64,000 nt of DNA from Ochotona curzoniae (Eukaryota > Chordata > Mammalia > Lagomorpha > Ochotonidae): NCBI RefSeq assembly GCF_017591425.1, contig NW_024466599.1, positions 26,884,001 through 26,948,000 on the forward strand, written 5' to 3'. Of this stretch, positions 22,746-34,746 are shown in pieces. The position numbers were made by a program, and so were the translations under genes. Below the pieces are notes generated by a model. That model was not told the origin of the DNA and did no database searches. It worked only from the letters and a program-made list of their open reading frames with translations. Position 1 is the first letter of the stretch. Each line of letters starts with the position of its first letter.

Positions 22746-24926
22746 ATCCAAGTGATAACTCTGAGTGTTCATTGCCATGAGAACTGAATCAGTCCCAAAC
22801 CCGGGGTGCAGGGCAATTTGGGGGCTTTCCTACTGAGTGCTCTTATTGCTAATCAGCTCCAAACCCTGGGTCCTAAGCAAGACTTTGAACATGCCTCCTG
22901 CATTCATCTCTCTCCCACTTCTGAAGCTTACCTTAGCCTCTGCCTTAGTGCCTGATCCTTAGGCCCATTTTAACCTGTTAACCCTAGCTATCTCCCACCC
23001 CCTTTAGGAAGGTGACCCTTTACTGGTCCTCACTCTGATGCTATAGATCCTCTGCCCTTCCTACCACACAGCAGTGGCTCCATTGCCTCAGATTGTCTCA
23101 GTGTAAGCTGATAACTAATTCAGACTCCTCTGCTGTGAAACAAGATAGACCTTCCTTCAGGAGCAACCCAGCTGCTGTCTGGTCACCACAGTGCTTTGCA
23201 GTCTTATGTTAGACTCTCAGCTGTTCGCTCATCCACCTTTGGTGCTCCGAAGTATACCATCTTGCCATGCATGCAAGTCATCACTAAAACCCATAGGTAA
23301 AGAGAATGTTTTTAAAATCTGAAAGATAATTTGGCAAATGCAGAACTCAAAGGGTCTTTGAACTAATGATAGTGCATCACATTAAAGCAAAGAAACAAAA
23401 AGCAACATTTCCGTATTTACCTCCATGAAACGGACTCGGTCGTGGAGATAGCAGCTGGAGCAGGTTCTACTCTCATCTTGCTTTTGAAGACCACCTCTTC
23501 CACCTGTCAGTGTCGGCCCAATAGACTACGTGCAGGGCTAAGCTGAACCAGTAGGACATAGTTTCCTATTCAATGCCAGGAAAGGACTGGGACTCTCCTG
23601 GTCTCATACCTCTGGGTAAGCCATGGACTGACCTCACTTTCTGGAGATCTCTCCTGGCCAGCAAAGCCTCCCTGATCTTGTCAGGCCCAGTGTTCCAGAG
23701 AGAAATTCTCAATATTGATTGAAAGCAGTAGCTGGTGGCCTTGATCTAGAGGATTTTTTTTTCTCAGATAAACCCAACATTCTGGGAATTTCCAAGCACC
23801 CTTTTTCCTGGGAAACTCGTTGTCTTGCCATAGCCCTTCCCCAAGAAAGTGAGACCATTTATGCAGAAAAGCTGATCGATGAAGGGTTATATCACTCTGC
23901 TGCAACCAGGCTGCTTTCCTTGAAGGCCAATCACACACTGCTATGATCATCCAGATGGGAACTCAGAGAAAGAAAATAGAAAATAGGCAGATGTCAAGTG
24001 AATGCAATATACAGACATCTAGAAGTTTCTGGATTGAGTATTGTTACTTAACAGCAACACAACAATGGCATCCTTTTCAACATACAATAGTTGCTGAATG
24101 AATTTGTTTCTGGCCCAGGCTTTTCTAAAATACAATGAGTGAAACGAGTAGAAGCAAACTGCATGCATTGTTACAAGTGGATGGACTGGATAGCTAAGAA
24201 TTTATCTTATTTCATTAGTTTCCTTGGTCATTATTAAATATGATAAAACAGTATCTACTCTGTTATGTATCAACTACCTAGTCCCTCTTCCAGAAAAAGT
24301 TTAAACAATTTGCCACTTTCTTTTTCTGTAGACCACTGGCAAAAGCCCAAGGGTTGAACTAGGCCTTAGGGATAGCAGATCTAAGGACACGGTGACAAAA
24401 GAGCGAGATCACGCTCAAGACAAATGCATAACTGTAGAAAAAAATACCTCCTTTAACAGTCGGGTTTCAAAGAAGCCAGCAAAAAAGGATAACCAGTAGA
24501 CAGAAAGTTCTCATTAAATAGCTCAAGTCAATGTTAGATGAGCAAAACAAACCAGAAAGGAACAGGTGGCTGTCAGTCCAGAAGCAGGAGTGACATGCTA
24601 ATAGAGATTGGCATATCTGAACTGGTGATACAGTAGAACTGTAATTCTGGTCTGAGGAAGGATGCTGATCTTCTCTACACTACCTCCTTACACCCTGTCG
24701 GGTAACAGACCTTGGCAAGCTTATCCTTCTTCATACTCTTGACTCTTGACAGACTTCTACGTTTTGGACATTCTTGATTTGACTTCTCTTTTCTCTTACT
24801 CTTCTGCTCTAGATGATTCCTGTAATTTCAAACAACGTCTCATATCTTAAGTTTCAGGACTGAACTCCAGAACAAATCACTTAAATGTTCCATGAACATT
24901 ATAAATAATAAGTGTAAAAGATAAGC
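22746..24926. other. Unassigned non-coding stretch
   Basis: No gene or repeat recognised in about 2.2 kb. The minus-strand frame at 23681-23950 (89 codons) has no domain or splice support. Confidence 0.45.
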
Positions 24927-25216
24927 TAATTTTTAAAATATTTAGTTATTAGAGAGAGAGAGTATTCCCATTTACTGGTTCGTTCTCCAAGTACCCACAA
25001 GAACCAAGGTTGGGTAAGGCCATAGCAGAGAGCTGGGAACTCCATCCAGGTCTTGGCTGGGTTGCAGGAACTCACTGACTTGAGCTGTGACCACTGTCTC
25101 CCAGGATTTTTCTTAGTGGGAAGCTGAAGTCAGGTCCTGGGGTCAGGTATCAAACTCTGGTTCTCTGATGTGGAATGCAGACATCTTAACTAGTATCCTA
25201 ACTTCTAGACCACAAG
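24927..25216 (-). mobile_element. C-repeat (CSINE), old subfamily
   Basis: AATATTTAGTTATTAGAGAG start, CATTTACTGGTTCGTTCTCC, GGTTGGGTAAGGCCATAG, ATCCAGGTCTTGGCTGGGTT, GACCACTGTCTCCCAGG and a TTAACTAGTATCCTAAC head region fit the older C-repeat in reverse. Diverged. Confidence 0.7.
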
Positions 25217-25841
25217 TCAAACTCCTGATTGTCTCCTAACTCCTTCCAAAATACCTTTGCTTTCCACCTATGTTCCCCAGATTAAGAAACGGTGTGAGCC
25301 CTGACCCTTTTCTCAAATGAGAAATGCATTTCATGTCCAAGTTGTGTTGATTCTACTTCCCAAACTGTCCATTTTTTCAATTGCTCTGACACATTCCTAG
25401 ATCATGCTGCTTGTCACCTTTCCCTTTAGATAATATGATCTCCTTAAATAAATTATTGCTCCAAGAGGTACTTTACCCAAAAGGTGAATGAGTCTCTTGC
25501 AAAGAATCCTTACTGAATTTAGAAGAGTCCAACCTTCTCCCCATGACTCAAGCACCCTAAACGTCTTCTCTTGCTCATATTTTCAGTCTTATTTTCAGAC
25601 CCTATTCCCATCTGCCAGATCTCACAGCCTTCAACCTGTTAGGTTTTGTGCTCATTAGCTTAAGAATTTTGTCTTTCTCAGCACATTTATTTTCTCTCTT
25701 CTTCACTAGGATTTTTGTTTGCTATCGTAAGTTCTTCAAGTGTTCTACTGGGGGGAGAGAGAGAGAGAGAGAGATCTCTTGAATGAATATTGATGGGTGC
25801 TGTAAGAGAGAAGAGGTAGTTAAACATCAGTTTGTCATGGT
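25217..25841. other. Unassigned non-coding stretch with GA repeat
   Basis: Contains a (GA)n tract at 25755-25774. No gene recognised. Confidence 0.45.
25755..25774. repeat. (GA)n microsatellite
   Basis: Ten uninterrupted GA units after a G-run (GGGGGG at about 25751-25756). It lies outside the C-repeat that begins at 25842. Confidence 0.9.
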
Positions 25842-26060
25842 TCTGGTGCCATGGCATAGTAGGCTAAGCCTCTGCTTATGGCACCAGCATCCCACATGGG
25901 TGCCAGTCCATGTCCCAGCTGTTCCACCTCCCATCCAGCTCCTTGCTAATAGCCTAGGAAAGCAGCAGAAAATAGTGTAAATCCTTGGGCCCCTGCACCC
26001 ATGTGGGAGACCTGTAGGAAACTCTTGTTTTTGGCTTCAAATCAGCTCAACTTCCTTGGA
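25842..26060 (+). mobile_element. C-repeat (CSINE), 3'-truncated
   Basis: The head CTGGTGCCATGGCATAGTAG, ACCAGCATCCCACATGGGTG, CCTTGCTAATAGCCTAGGAA, TTGGGCCCCTGCACCCATGT and GGGAGACCTGTAGGAAACTC are present. Sequence diverges after AATCAGCTCAAC, so the CT block and tail are absent. Confidence 0.85.
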
Positions 26061-26159
26061 GGAAGGAAGTATACCAAACTGTACTCTCAGTTAAAATATG
26101 CATGTCCTATGCTTCAGTCTCTTAGCATATCAAAGAATTTTACAGCCAGTTAGTCACTT

Positions 26160-26545
26160 GCTGAGATCACAGTGACTTAAAACAAACAACCTTTTATTAA
26201 GGTCAGAATCTGTGGACCAGTGGTTTAAGTAAGACACAGTAGACATGGCTTGTCTCGGCTCCACAATGTCTGATACTTTAGCTGCAAAGATTCAAAGGCT
26301 GGAACTACTTGATGCTGAAAGCAAGAATCATCTCCAGGCTCCCTCCCTCAAACATCTGATTCTTGTCCGTGTGAGACAGAGACCAAAACTGGTAATGAAG
26401 CACTTTTCTGTAACCTCCCCACGTGGCTCAGTGTGTTCCAAACATGGCAGCTTTAGGATGAGCAGATTCGGAGCCCCACGATCTAGTATGCCAGCAGACT
26501 AAGAGGAAGCCACATCACTGTGTATGATCCAACCTGAGAGGTCAG
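26160..26545 (-). mobile_element. Old LTR remnant, MLT1-like (ERVL-MaLR)
   Basis: AGTGACTTAAAACAAACAAC with CTTTTATTAAGG at the left edge is the reversed end of an MLT1-like LTR (AATAAATG...TTTTAAGCCACT). CACGTGGCTCAG and AACATGGCAGCTTTAGGATG match its internal CATGGCAGCTGGCTTCC-type phrase. The 85-codon frame at 26245-26502 is a shadow of this LTR. Internal retroviral sequence is absent. Confidence 0.55.
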
Positions 26546-27689
26546 TGTTGCTTTCGCCCTACTCTCCTACTTAAACAACTGCAAGCCTTTTCAAATCCAA
26601 AAGAAAAGAATCTCTCTCAATAAATGAGGGAGCAGGGCACAGTGTTGAAGAAATAGCAGACATAAGCCATCTTTGGAAGAAAGAAATCCACCACCCATCA
26701 CATGTTAACAAACAACTTAGTAAACCAAGGTGCTGTCTACTCCTTTCTCTTCCTAAGCGCACTCTGCAATCTGTGTTCCACTTTTAATCATTTATAACAA
26801 GTGCTTACAATGTAACAGGGATGTTTGAATTCTCAAGGAGTGAAATCTCTGCTGGGCTTTCCAAACCAGGCTGAAGGAAAGGTAGAAGAAGCAGGTGGCT
26901 CTAAGAAACTATTCAACTTACACCAGATAGAGGCCCAAGATCTCCAAGGTCATGTTAGGTCAAGCTTATTTACTCAACAAATATGTGTTGAGAATATGCA
27001 ATTCAACATTATTATTTCTGTGTCTGTGAATGTATATAATCAATAAACTCTACTTGCAATTCCAGGAATCAATATTTAAAGAGCCTTCAAAATCCTTCCT
27101 GGGTATGCACAGAGTGACAAATATATCAAGCACCCGATGTGCACATTCACAACAACAAAGAGCAGGTAATACTCTGCTCTCTTGTTTCAGCATTTTCCTA
27201 TAAACATATTTCCTCTCATTGCCAATTTTGTGCCACATGGTTTACATTCTTATGCTTTTGCCAGTTTCTCCACCTGTAAAATAGCACAGAAGCACAGTGC
27301 TGAAGTGCTGGCTAGTGTTCCCAAGCATAATCTAGCTGTTCGGTTCCTCATAGGGAAAAGGCATTTGTTAGCTCTGCCTCATTTAGATATGAGTTATGCC
27401 ACAATTGGCTGGCAAGTCAAAGCTAACCTACCAACAACATGCATTAAATATGTTTTTTAATCCAAAATGTACAGAAGGATGGTTATATATTGATTGACAG
27501 AAATGTTGTAATGAGAAGCCCTCAGGAGGGGGTACATATTATGGGTAAAACAGCTTGTTTTTTATTGCTGTTACTATTGTTTCTTTACAATAGGATTATA
27601 GCATAGAACCCCCCTGTGTAAGTCCATGAACGAGATAAGAAATTAAGTGAAGTGATGTCACAGGAAAGTAGAGAGGGAAGAACCAGTCC
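26546..27689. other. Unassigned non-coding stretch
   Basis: No gene recognised. ACTCAACAAATATGTGTTGA near 26973 resembles the common terminal phrase of ancient LINE or SINE ends but is too short to assign. Confidence 0.45.
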
Positions 27690-27832
27690 TCAAGCTTCCA
27701 GTGGCCATGCTCCCATCACCAACAGGGAGCCGGATTTGAAGTGGGACAGCCAGGACTCAAATCAGCACCCTCAGCAGATACCAGATTTGCAGGTGGCAGC
27801 TTCACCCACTACACCGCAATGCCGGTCCATTT
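27690..27832 (-). mobile_element. C-repeat (CSINE), head half only
   Basis: AACAGGGAGCCGGATTTGAA, CAGCCAGGACTCAAATCAGC and a terminal CACTACACCGCAATGCCGGT, which is a well-preserved reversed head. The 3' half of the element is missing. Confidence 0.75.
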
Positions 27833-27900
27833 CCTTCCTTCTCCTCATTCTCCTCCTCCTCCTTCTTCTTTCTCTCTCTTCTTTCTTCTTTCTTTCAAGA
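27833..27900. repeat. Pyrimidine tract (TCC/TTC)n
   Basis: CTCCTCCTCCTTCTTCTTTC-type imperfect repeat directly beyond the SINE head. Both translated frames across it are low complexity. Confidence 0.8.
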
Positions 27901-28024
27901 TACTTTTATTACTCTATGAAAATATTTAAATAAGGCAAGATCTATACAGTCAGGCAATAACAGAACTGAAACCCCAGCCTGGGAATATTTTCTCCAAGAG
28001 CATATATTTGACTCTAACCACCTT

Positions 28025-28472
28025 GGACTGAGGGGTGGACTCTATGGTATTTCCCCCAAAAGCCATGCCTGAGTCCTGTACATCCTGTATCTATGGATGT
28101 GATCTTGTTGGGAAATCAGGTCTTTGCAGATGTAATTAAACTTAATTATCCCGAGATGAGATCATCCTAAATTTAGGGGAAGAGAAGGGAAGGGAAAATA
28201 GACTCAAGAAACCAGGAGGGAAAGCAAGGTGAAGATGGAGGCGGAGACTGGAGCCCCGCAGCCCAGCCCAAACCACCGAGGTCTGCCAGCACCTGCCAGC
28301 AACCTGAAGAGAGGGGCAGCATCTGCTCTCCGACAGAGATCCCAAGTGGAACCTCACACCTTGAACATGGACTTCTGCCTTTCACAAGTGTAAGAGAATG
28401 AATTTTCTGTTGTCTTAAGCTACTAAGGCATGTTGATTTTTTTTTAAAAGGCTGTTCCAGGAAACTCACACA
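28025..28472 (+). mobile_element. MaLR/ERVL-type LTR (MLT1-like), solo
   Basis: The left part carries TTTCCCCCAAAAGCCATGCC and GATCTTGTTGGGAAATCAGG then TCTTTGCAGATGTAATTAAA, a diagnostic MLT1 phrase. The right part carries GAATTTTCTGTTGTCTTAAG, CTACTAAGGCATGTTGATT, and ends AACTCACACAG like the LTR 3' edge. No internal retroviral region is present. The 185-codon minus-strand frame across it is a shadow. Confidence 0.75.
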
Positions 28473-29448
28473 GACTGTCAGGATGGGAACTTTTTTTTCA
28501 CAGAGACAAGAGGGAATGAAGGAAGGGAAAGAAGTGTATTTCCTGAAGCCAAGGGAAAGCAGTGCTCCCAAGAGGTGAAGGAGAGCGTTGTTTTGGCTGC
28601 TCCTGGTAAATCCTGACTCCTGTAACTTCCTTTGATCTTCACTGACTATGTAAGTGATCTCAGTACTGCCTACTGTTCTCTCCCTACTGACTTGACTGTT
28701 TTTCACTGATGAAAACTGCTGTGTGGGCAAATTTGCAGGAAAGGGACACAGCCCCTGGAATACTCATTCCCAAACACTGAAGAGCATTAAATCATCCTGT
28801 TGCCTGTTGTACTTTTGTAAACACCCTGAAAAGATAAGTGATATCGGTGAGGACTACTGTTGGCTGGAAATACTTTCCTGTGTGACTCTTGATGGTGCCT
28901 AGACCGTCACCATCAGTTCAGTCTGCAAATGCAGGCATGACACGAAAGGCAATTTCTCTAACAGAAATAGACATTCACCCACCATTTCATATAAACTCTG
29001 TGGGAAGCAGCTTATTGGTGATTTGTTATAGAAGGAGAGAGGAGATAAAACCTTATGTGATCTACCAAAACGTATTTGAGTCAGTATACCTAGGGAATGT
29101 TAACAAGACGTTGAGGAGTAAAGTAATAATGAGGTTGATGATCAATAATAAATGCTATTTACATCTGTAAATAACATTTTATCTATTTCTTTAATTATTC
29201 AAGAACTCAGAGTTGTCACTTACTGAGTATCATGTAAAGCTAAGGACCAACTGAAGACAACAAGACAACACATCTTAGTCAATCAGTACCAGAATTTGAT
29301 TTGGTCCTAACAGAAGGTGGCTGACTCTGAGAGGGAGTGGTATTTTATGCTGTTGTGAGAGTAGAGGGAAGAAATGTGATACAATATCCCTCAGCTTCTG
29401 GTTGGAAATGTCACAAAGAATCCTACAGAATTTTTAATGTTGAGAGCT
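28473..29448. other. Unassigned non-coding stretch
   Basis: No gene or repeat recognised. Confidence 0.45.
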
Positions 29449-30117
29449 TCACCAAGTTCTGCAGAACGGGAGTCTTACTACCAATGCTAAATTAAAGAGT
29501 TCATAGAAATCTGGCTGCTCAGAATGCAGCTGCAAACACCTATAGGCCAGGTATTTGCCAAAGGAGAAGAAGGGTTGTGCCTTTCTGCAGACTGGGCATA
29601 TGGTGTTTGGTTTTGCTTTGGTTCCCCGCCTCCCTTCCTTCCCAACCCCCAACCCCTGCCAAGTTATTGGGAATGGAATCATCATCTGGATGCTGGAGAC
29701 AGAACAGAGGCTTGATGGGCTAAAGATTGGTGGAATGTTTTGGTTCATGTGGCAAGAAACTTCAGGCTCCTTATCAGAGAGAAAGTTCAGGGCATTTCCT
29801 TCACAAAACCTCTTGGAGTTTGGGAAGAAAGGAGCACAGGGCGTTGAGTATATTGTGAAAGCAGAGTTGAGACAGACAGAGGGCTGGATGCCAGGGGACC
29901 AAGAAGACAGATATTCTGAGGTCTGAACTCTATTTGTGGACTTGTTCCAAGCAAACTTTTCCCTGGAAATGCTTCTGGTCTTTCCCACCCCAGCTGTCCC
30001 ACCTCCCCACATCCTGAACAAAGAAAGGTTCAATGTGAGGAAGTCCAGATGGTGAAACCATTGAAGGAGATTTTTCTTTGTCCTTACTGGCATGAAGAAA
30101 ATAGCACATGGAGACAA
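29449..30117 (-). CDS. Long open frame (222 codons), unrecognised, probably chance
   Basis: The frame runs uninterrupted on the minus strand. The plus strand is also open over 29555-29926 (123 codons). The translation has no signal peptide, membrane segment or repeat, and I recognise no family. A CPVCRKAQPFFSFGK stretch holds a single Cys-x-x-Cys but no second pair, so it is not a credible zinc finger. There is no splice or promoter context. The length is at the edge of what chance gives in a window of this size. Confidence 0.12.
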   Translation of the reverse strand: MSPCAIFFMPVRTKKNLLQWFHHLDFLTLNLSLFRMWGGGTAGVGKTRSISREKFAWNKSTNRVQTSEYLSSWSPGIQPSVCLNSAFTIYSTPCAPFFPNSKRFCEGNALNFLSDKEPEVSCHMNQNIPPIFSPSSLCSVSSIQMMIPFPITWQGLGVGKEGRRGTKAKPNTICPVCRKAQPFFSFGKYLAYRCLQLHSEQPDFYELFNLALVVRLPFCRTW

Positions 30118-31135
30118 CTAGTTACTTAATTCAGTCCTCTTAAAAATCACATATTTTGCTCAGATTTTATTATTTGAGGATTAAAAAAAAATGCTTTTAG
30201 TCCCAAGGAACTCAGCTAATTGGTCAATTTCCCAGTTCATTCTTCAGGGGTAAGCACAAGTTTAGGATAATTAAGTTTTGCCTCTGAGCTCTCACATTTC
30301 ATCTCAGATAAAACCGCATAAGGAAGCCAAGAGAAGCAAAGTTCAGAATCAGGAGTGAGGCAAGGCCTGGAAGCCTTGGGGAAAGCCTTCACCCCAGGAG
30401 CTGGTGACTGACAACAAAACCTTGCACGGAAAGGCCTGAGATCAAGGAAATGTTTGCTAGGGATCCCGAGCCAGCCACAGAGGGAAGTATCAAAAAGAAG
30501 GAATGGATAATTAGTGATAATAAATTACCCTGAAAAACACTGAGGCTAGAGACAGGACATATGTTATTCACAGGGTACCGTCTAAGTCTGCAAGAATCCT
30601 AGAGAGATTCTTGCTCACAAAGGGCGCTACTAGAACCTCTGCCAAGTGTCCGAAGTCACCAACCTAGGAAGTCAGGGACCTTGCTTCTGAGTCTTCTGCA
30701 AATGCTCTGTGGACACAGATGGTGGGTTTGCTTTTTGGCTTAGTGAGAAAGGAATCCATGTTTCTTACTCGTCTCTATTTCCTTCAGATATTTTGTCCCC
30801 AGACCAAGCCAAAAGCAAGCAGTAAATTCAACGGTGCTTTCTGATGTATTAACTCCAGTAAGAGGTTGGAAAGCCTCAACGCAAACACACTGAGAAGGAC
30901 ACTGGAGATTGGTGAGTTGAGGTCCTGGGGGGATTTCTGTATGTGAAATAGAAACCGAGAAAGGCTACAGCTGTAGGCAACTGCCAAGGTTGCCTTGTAT
31001 CTAGGCAAGTGTTACACTGCTGGGAGAAAAGCAGCCAGTAGCTGGCAGGCATTCTGGGCCTGGTTAATGCCAAATTTGTAACTGACTATTACCAGTATGC
31101 CAACACAGTTGTCTATTCTATTTTTTTTTTCCCTA
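30118..31135. other. Unassigned non-coding stretch
   Basis: No gene recognised. A T-run (TTTTTTTTTT) around 31121-31132 directly precedes the L1 fragment. Confidence 0.45.
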
Positions 31136-32153
31136 AGTGGGGAAGGCATGGAAGTCTGGGCCAAAACATGCCAGTCCAGCTCCCACGCAGTGCCGAGTGT
31201 GTGATCTGGGTTGGGAGCAGCCCAGATCAGACCGGGGTGTAGAACCCATTTGCATATGTGTGACCTGGGTTGAGGTCAGTCCACAGCACACACTAGCATG
31301 AGTGAGAGCCAGCACAGGGTGAAGGCCAGACTGGATTGGACCATAATACAGTCAACAGCACCTATCACTTCACATGGGATATGAGCCTGGGGCACAACTG
31401 ACCAGGCAGCTGCATCCACCAGTATGTGTGTTGGCGGGTAGACCACACCTGATCCTGCCCAGGCTGGAGTCAAGTCTAAGATCTCCCCAGATGAGCTTTT
31501 TAGGGGAACTCCTTTACTAGGACCACTGGACTCAGACCCCAGCCACAGGAAAAATCACAGGATGTGTGGTCTGACCTCGGAGTGTATGTATTGGGCCTGG
31601 GCCTCCTCAGTTGCTGATGCCTGTGTGGTGGACAACGTGCCAAGATGCACAGGCAGGACATGACAATCAGCTCATCCAGACCAGCAGGGGACATAAACTG
31701 CCTCACTAAAGTATAGAAAGCAGAACAGGTTGAACAATTCTCCTGGCTATGCTTTGAAACATGTTCCTGGTCTGTGACTGCACTAAGCAGGACTTTGTCA
31801 ACTAACAGACTTGGAAAGGCTTTCTCAACACTGGAGTAATGAAACTAACAACTTTTCAGAACTATCAAAACCACTCAAGTGACACCTCTGGAACACTCTT
31901 CCCCATATTGAGTCTCTAATCAAATGTCCCGCATCTCCAGGTGCTAATGTAATTTGACAGTAAAGGGCAGTCCCTTACCCTTCCTCCTCTGTGGACACAG
32001 AAGAAAAAAAAAATTAAATATTTGTCCCACCCATCTTCCTCATTACCTGACCCTCCTCACCCTAATCAGAGGCCCACATGGTCATGTATCCCTCTCAACT
32101 ATGTAAACAATGTTAAAAAAGAACATTAAAACTTAAAAAAAAAAACCACTACA
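31136..32153 (+). mobile_element. LINE-1 3' untranslated region, 5'-truncated, about 1 kb
   Basis: The stretch is GC-richer than its surroundings, with gapped internal similarities (GTGTGTGATCTGGGTTGGGA at 31197 and ATGTGTGACCTGGGTTGAGG at 31256). It ends with CAACTATGTAAACAATGTTA and a tail AACATTAAAACTTAAAAAAA, which fits the end of lagomorph L1. Only the 3' UTR appears present; I see no ORF2 end. Open frames on the minus strand (60-68 codons) are shadows. Confidence 0.65.
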
Positions 32154-34230
32154 TGGGAAACCTGATATTTGTTTTTATATTGAGTTCATTGCAAATATTC
32201 CATCTCCTTGTATCTGGAAAAGCTAGTGTCTTTTCTTGGGCTGTTTTATTTTTCAAGTATGGCCTTGGGCTCCTCTTCTGCTTTCCTCAAACCCCACTTT
32301 TCTCTTGACTTTGAAGCTATTGTTTGTTTGCTCTAAGATTCTTTAATAAGTACAACAGCATCATTAAGATATAGAAGAAAATCTAGAGCTCAACTATAGG
32401 ATGAATACTTTCAAAAGATTTAACTAAAGTCATCTAAACCACCGTGTGACTTCCTGACTACTTAAAAGTCTTGCTCCATAAGAAGGATTGTTTTTCCTGC
32501 ATTTATCACGGGTGTGTGAGACCTTTAGAACCCAACCACAAAAACCTGTACAAGCAGGCTGACAACAGAGAAAAAAACATGATACAAGCTGCACTTGATG
32601 GTGTCCCACCTCCATTTCTGAACTTCTTCCCAACCTGTCAAAGCCATAATTTTGAAAGACCTCCTCCACCCCATCTGGTCCATCTAAGTATACTGCAAAA
32701 CAAAGTGTTTCTCTTTCTTCTCTCTGTCTTGAAGAAATGTTCTATTCTATTGGGTAAGCTACAGCAATTCATTTTAAAGATGGAACTCAAAAACATCTCT
32801 AAAAGGTATACTGGGAAAGAAGATATTTTTGAGTAACAGACCGCCTATATTCCCTCCCAGCCCATTTGCTTTCAACCCATTCTCAGGCATTTGGTGTAAT
32901 CAATTCAAACCCTACCATTCTCTCTTTACTTACCCACACTTTATTATAGGAAATTTCTATGTTTGCATATTTGGTGTGGGTTGGCCAAGGAGAGAAAACT
33001 CATCTACCCTAAAATGAAGAGGGACTCTTCTATCATCCAATAAGCTTTCATGAATAACTTCCCTCAAGATCAGAGAGCTTATTAGCACAGATCATAGAAG
33101 AGCTGGTTTTGTATGGGGTGGAGTTCTTCAACGTAAAGCCAGAAGGCTTCCTGACATACTCCAAGCTAATAACCTGTTTGAGGAGCCCAGGGAAGCTAAG
33201 AGGGACTTGAGGGCAAAGCGAGAGAGAAACTGAGCTTGTCTGCTGCGTGGATGAACTTGGGAGGTCAGCCCAGCTTGTCAAACGCCTCCTTTGTCAATTA
33301 AACTAGTTATGCTGACTGCATTTGGACACCCAGAGATTTCATGGGAGCTTCCTCCAGGATGAGGAAAACTCCCTAGGATGGTTTTATGGGAGCCAGTTCA
33401 CACAGGCTGTTTATCCAGCTCTCTGGATGGCCAGAGTGATATACAATGCTTGATCTCTGACTTAGAGGGACTCCAACCTGCTGCGGTGCCTAATTACCAG
33501 CCTTGACGGCTCTTAGATCTGCTCTTCTTTCCATCTGCTGCTCTCATGCTCACCTGCCACTTGCCAGTTGTTCCAAGTGCCATGTGAATTTTTCTTTGTC
33601 CTTGAAATCCTCTTTAAACGAGGCCCCATCATCTCTTCACTTCCTTTTGGCTCAAATTGTTGCAGCAGAGCTGGCAACTAGGAATGGTTCAAGCTCCAAG
33701 TTCAGAAATTTCCCAGAGTGGTGAGGATCAAGTGGAAATTCAGTGGCAACCAGAGAAAAACTTGCCATCAAAAAACACTTATTTGCCGTAGATCGGTAAA
33801 CTTAGGCAAGCTTATTCTATCTGACACATTTAAAATTGGTCAGAATTTGTCTCATTGACTTAGTAAAATAAGTTCATCATAGTCTCATGTAAGGTACTTC
33901 ATCGTATATAACTTCTGTCTAATGTACCCTCACCATAGATTACATATGATATGAAATGTACATGAAATATACAGTATCTAGTATACCTTCATCATATACG
34001 TGTATTAAGCTTTTGTTCAATATTAGTGATTTGGGACCCTAATAGAGAAGGTGGCAAGACCAAGAGTGGGAGATAGCTAGGATAAACCACTTTGGGAAAT
34101 AAGAATAGAGGAGTAGGGATGACTGGGAGACAGGTTTTATTACATGTTTTGGTCTCTGAACATCCATACTTGTCTCGCATCTCATGGCTGCTAACTTTCA
34201 TGGCTGCTTAGTGCAGTTTATATTTTGATA
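32154..34230. other. Unassigned non-coding stretch
   Basis: About 2 kb without recognised gene or repeat. The 121-codon plus-strand frame at 32471-32836 has no domain and no splice context. Confidence 0.45.
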
Positions 34231-34413
34231 CTTTTTTTTTTAATTGTTGCTTACATTGTATTATGTGGTACAGTTTTATAGGCGCTGGGGATTCCCCCCA
34301 CCCCTCCCATACCCCTCCCCCCATGGTGGATTCCTCCACCTTGTTGCATTACCATAGTTCAAGTTCAGTTGAGATTCATTCCTTGCAAACACATGCCTAG
34401 CATAAAGTTCAGC
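34231..34413 (-). mobile_element. LINE-1 3' end, short, inverted
   Basis: A poly-T start at 34231 leads into a C-rich stretch at 34294-34322 (CCCCCCACCCCTCCCATACC) that mirrors the GGGTGGGAGGGAAAACCCC end of the L1 at 1800-2278. GATACTTTTTTTT occurs on both sides (34227 and 34414), a probable target-site duplication. This is a 5'-truncated copy of about 180 bp. Confidence 0.75.
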
Positions 34414-34421
34414 GATACTTT

Positions 34422-34746
34422 TTTTTAAAAAAAAGATTTTATTTTTTATTTTTATTGCAAATTCAGATATAGAGAGGAGGAGAGACAGAGAGGAAGATCT
34501 TCCATCCGATGATTCACTCCCCATGCAATGGCTGGAGCTGAGCCGATCTGAAGCCAGGAGCCTCTTCTGAGTCTCCCACATGAGTGCAGGGTCCCAAGGC
34601 CTTAGGGCATCCCCCACTGCTTTCCCAGGCCACAAGCAGGGAGCTGGATGGGAAGTGGAGCAGTCTGGGATTAGAACTGGCTCCCATATGGGTTCCTGGC
34701 ATGTGCAAGGCAAGGACATTAGCCGCTACACTACCGCACTGGGCCC
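34422..34746 (-). mobile_element. C-repeat (CSINE), young, inserted in the tail of the next copy
   Basis: A full copy reading tail, CT block, TCCCACATGAGTGCAGGGTC, GGCCACAAGCAGGGAGCTGG, GGGATTAGAACTGGCTCCCA, head CGCACTGGGCCC. Directly beyond the head lies the TATTTATTTATTTTTATTGG tail of the next C-repeat. It therefore seems to have landed in that poly-A tail. Open frames on both strands of 147 codons are shadows. Confidence 0.92.

Noticed and set aside
28173..28730. 185-codon minus-strand frame
   Set aside because: It lies largely on the antisense of the MaLR LTR at 28025-28472 and has no domain.
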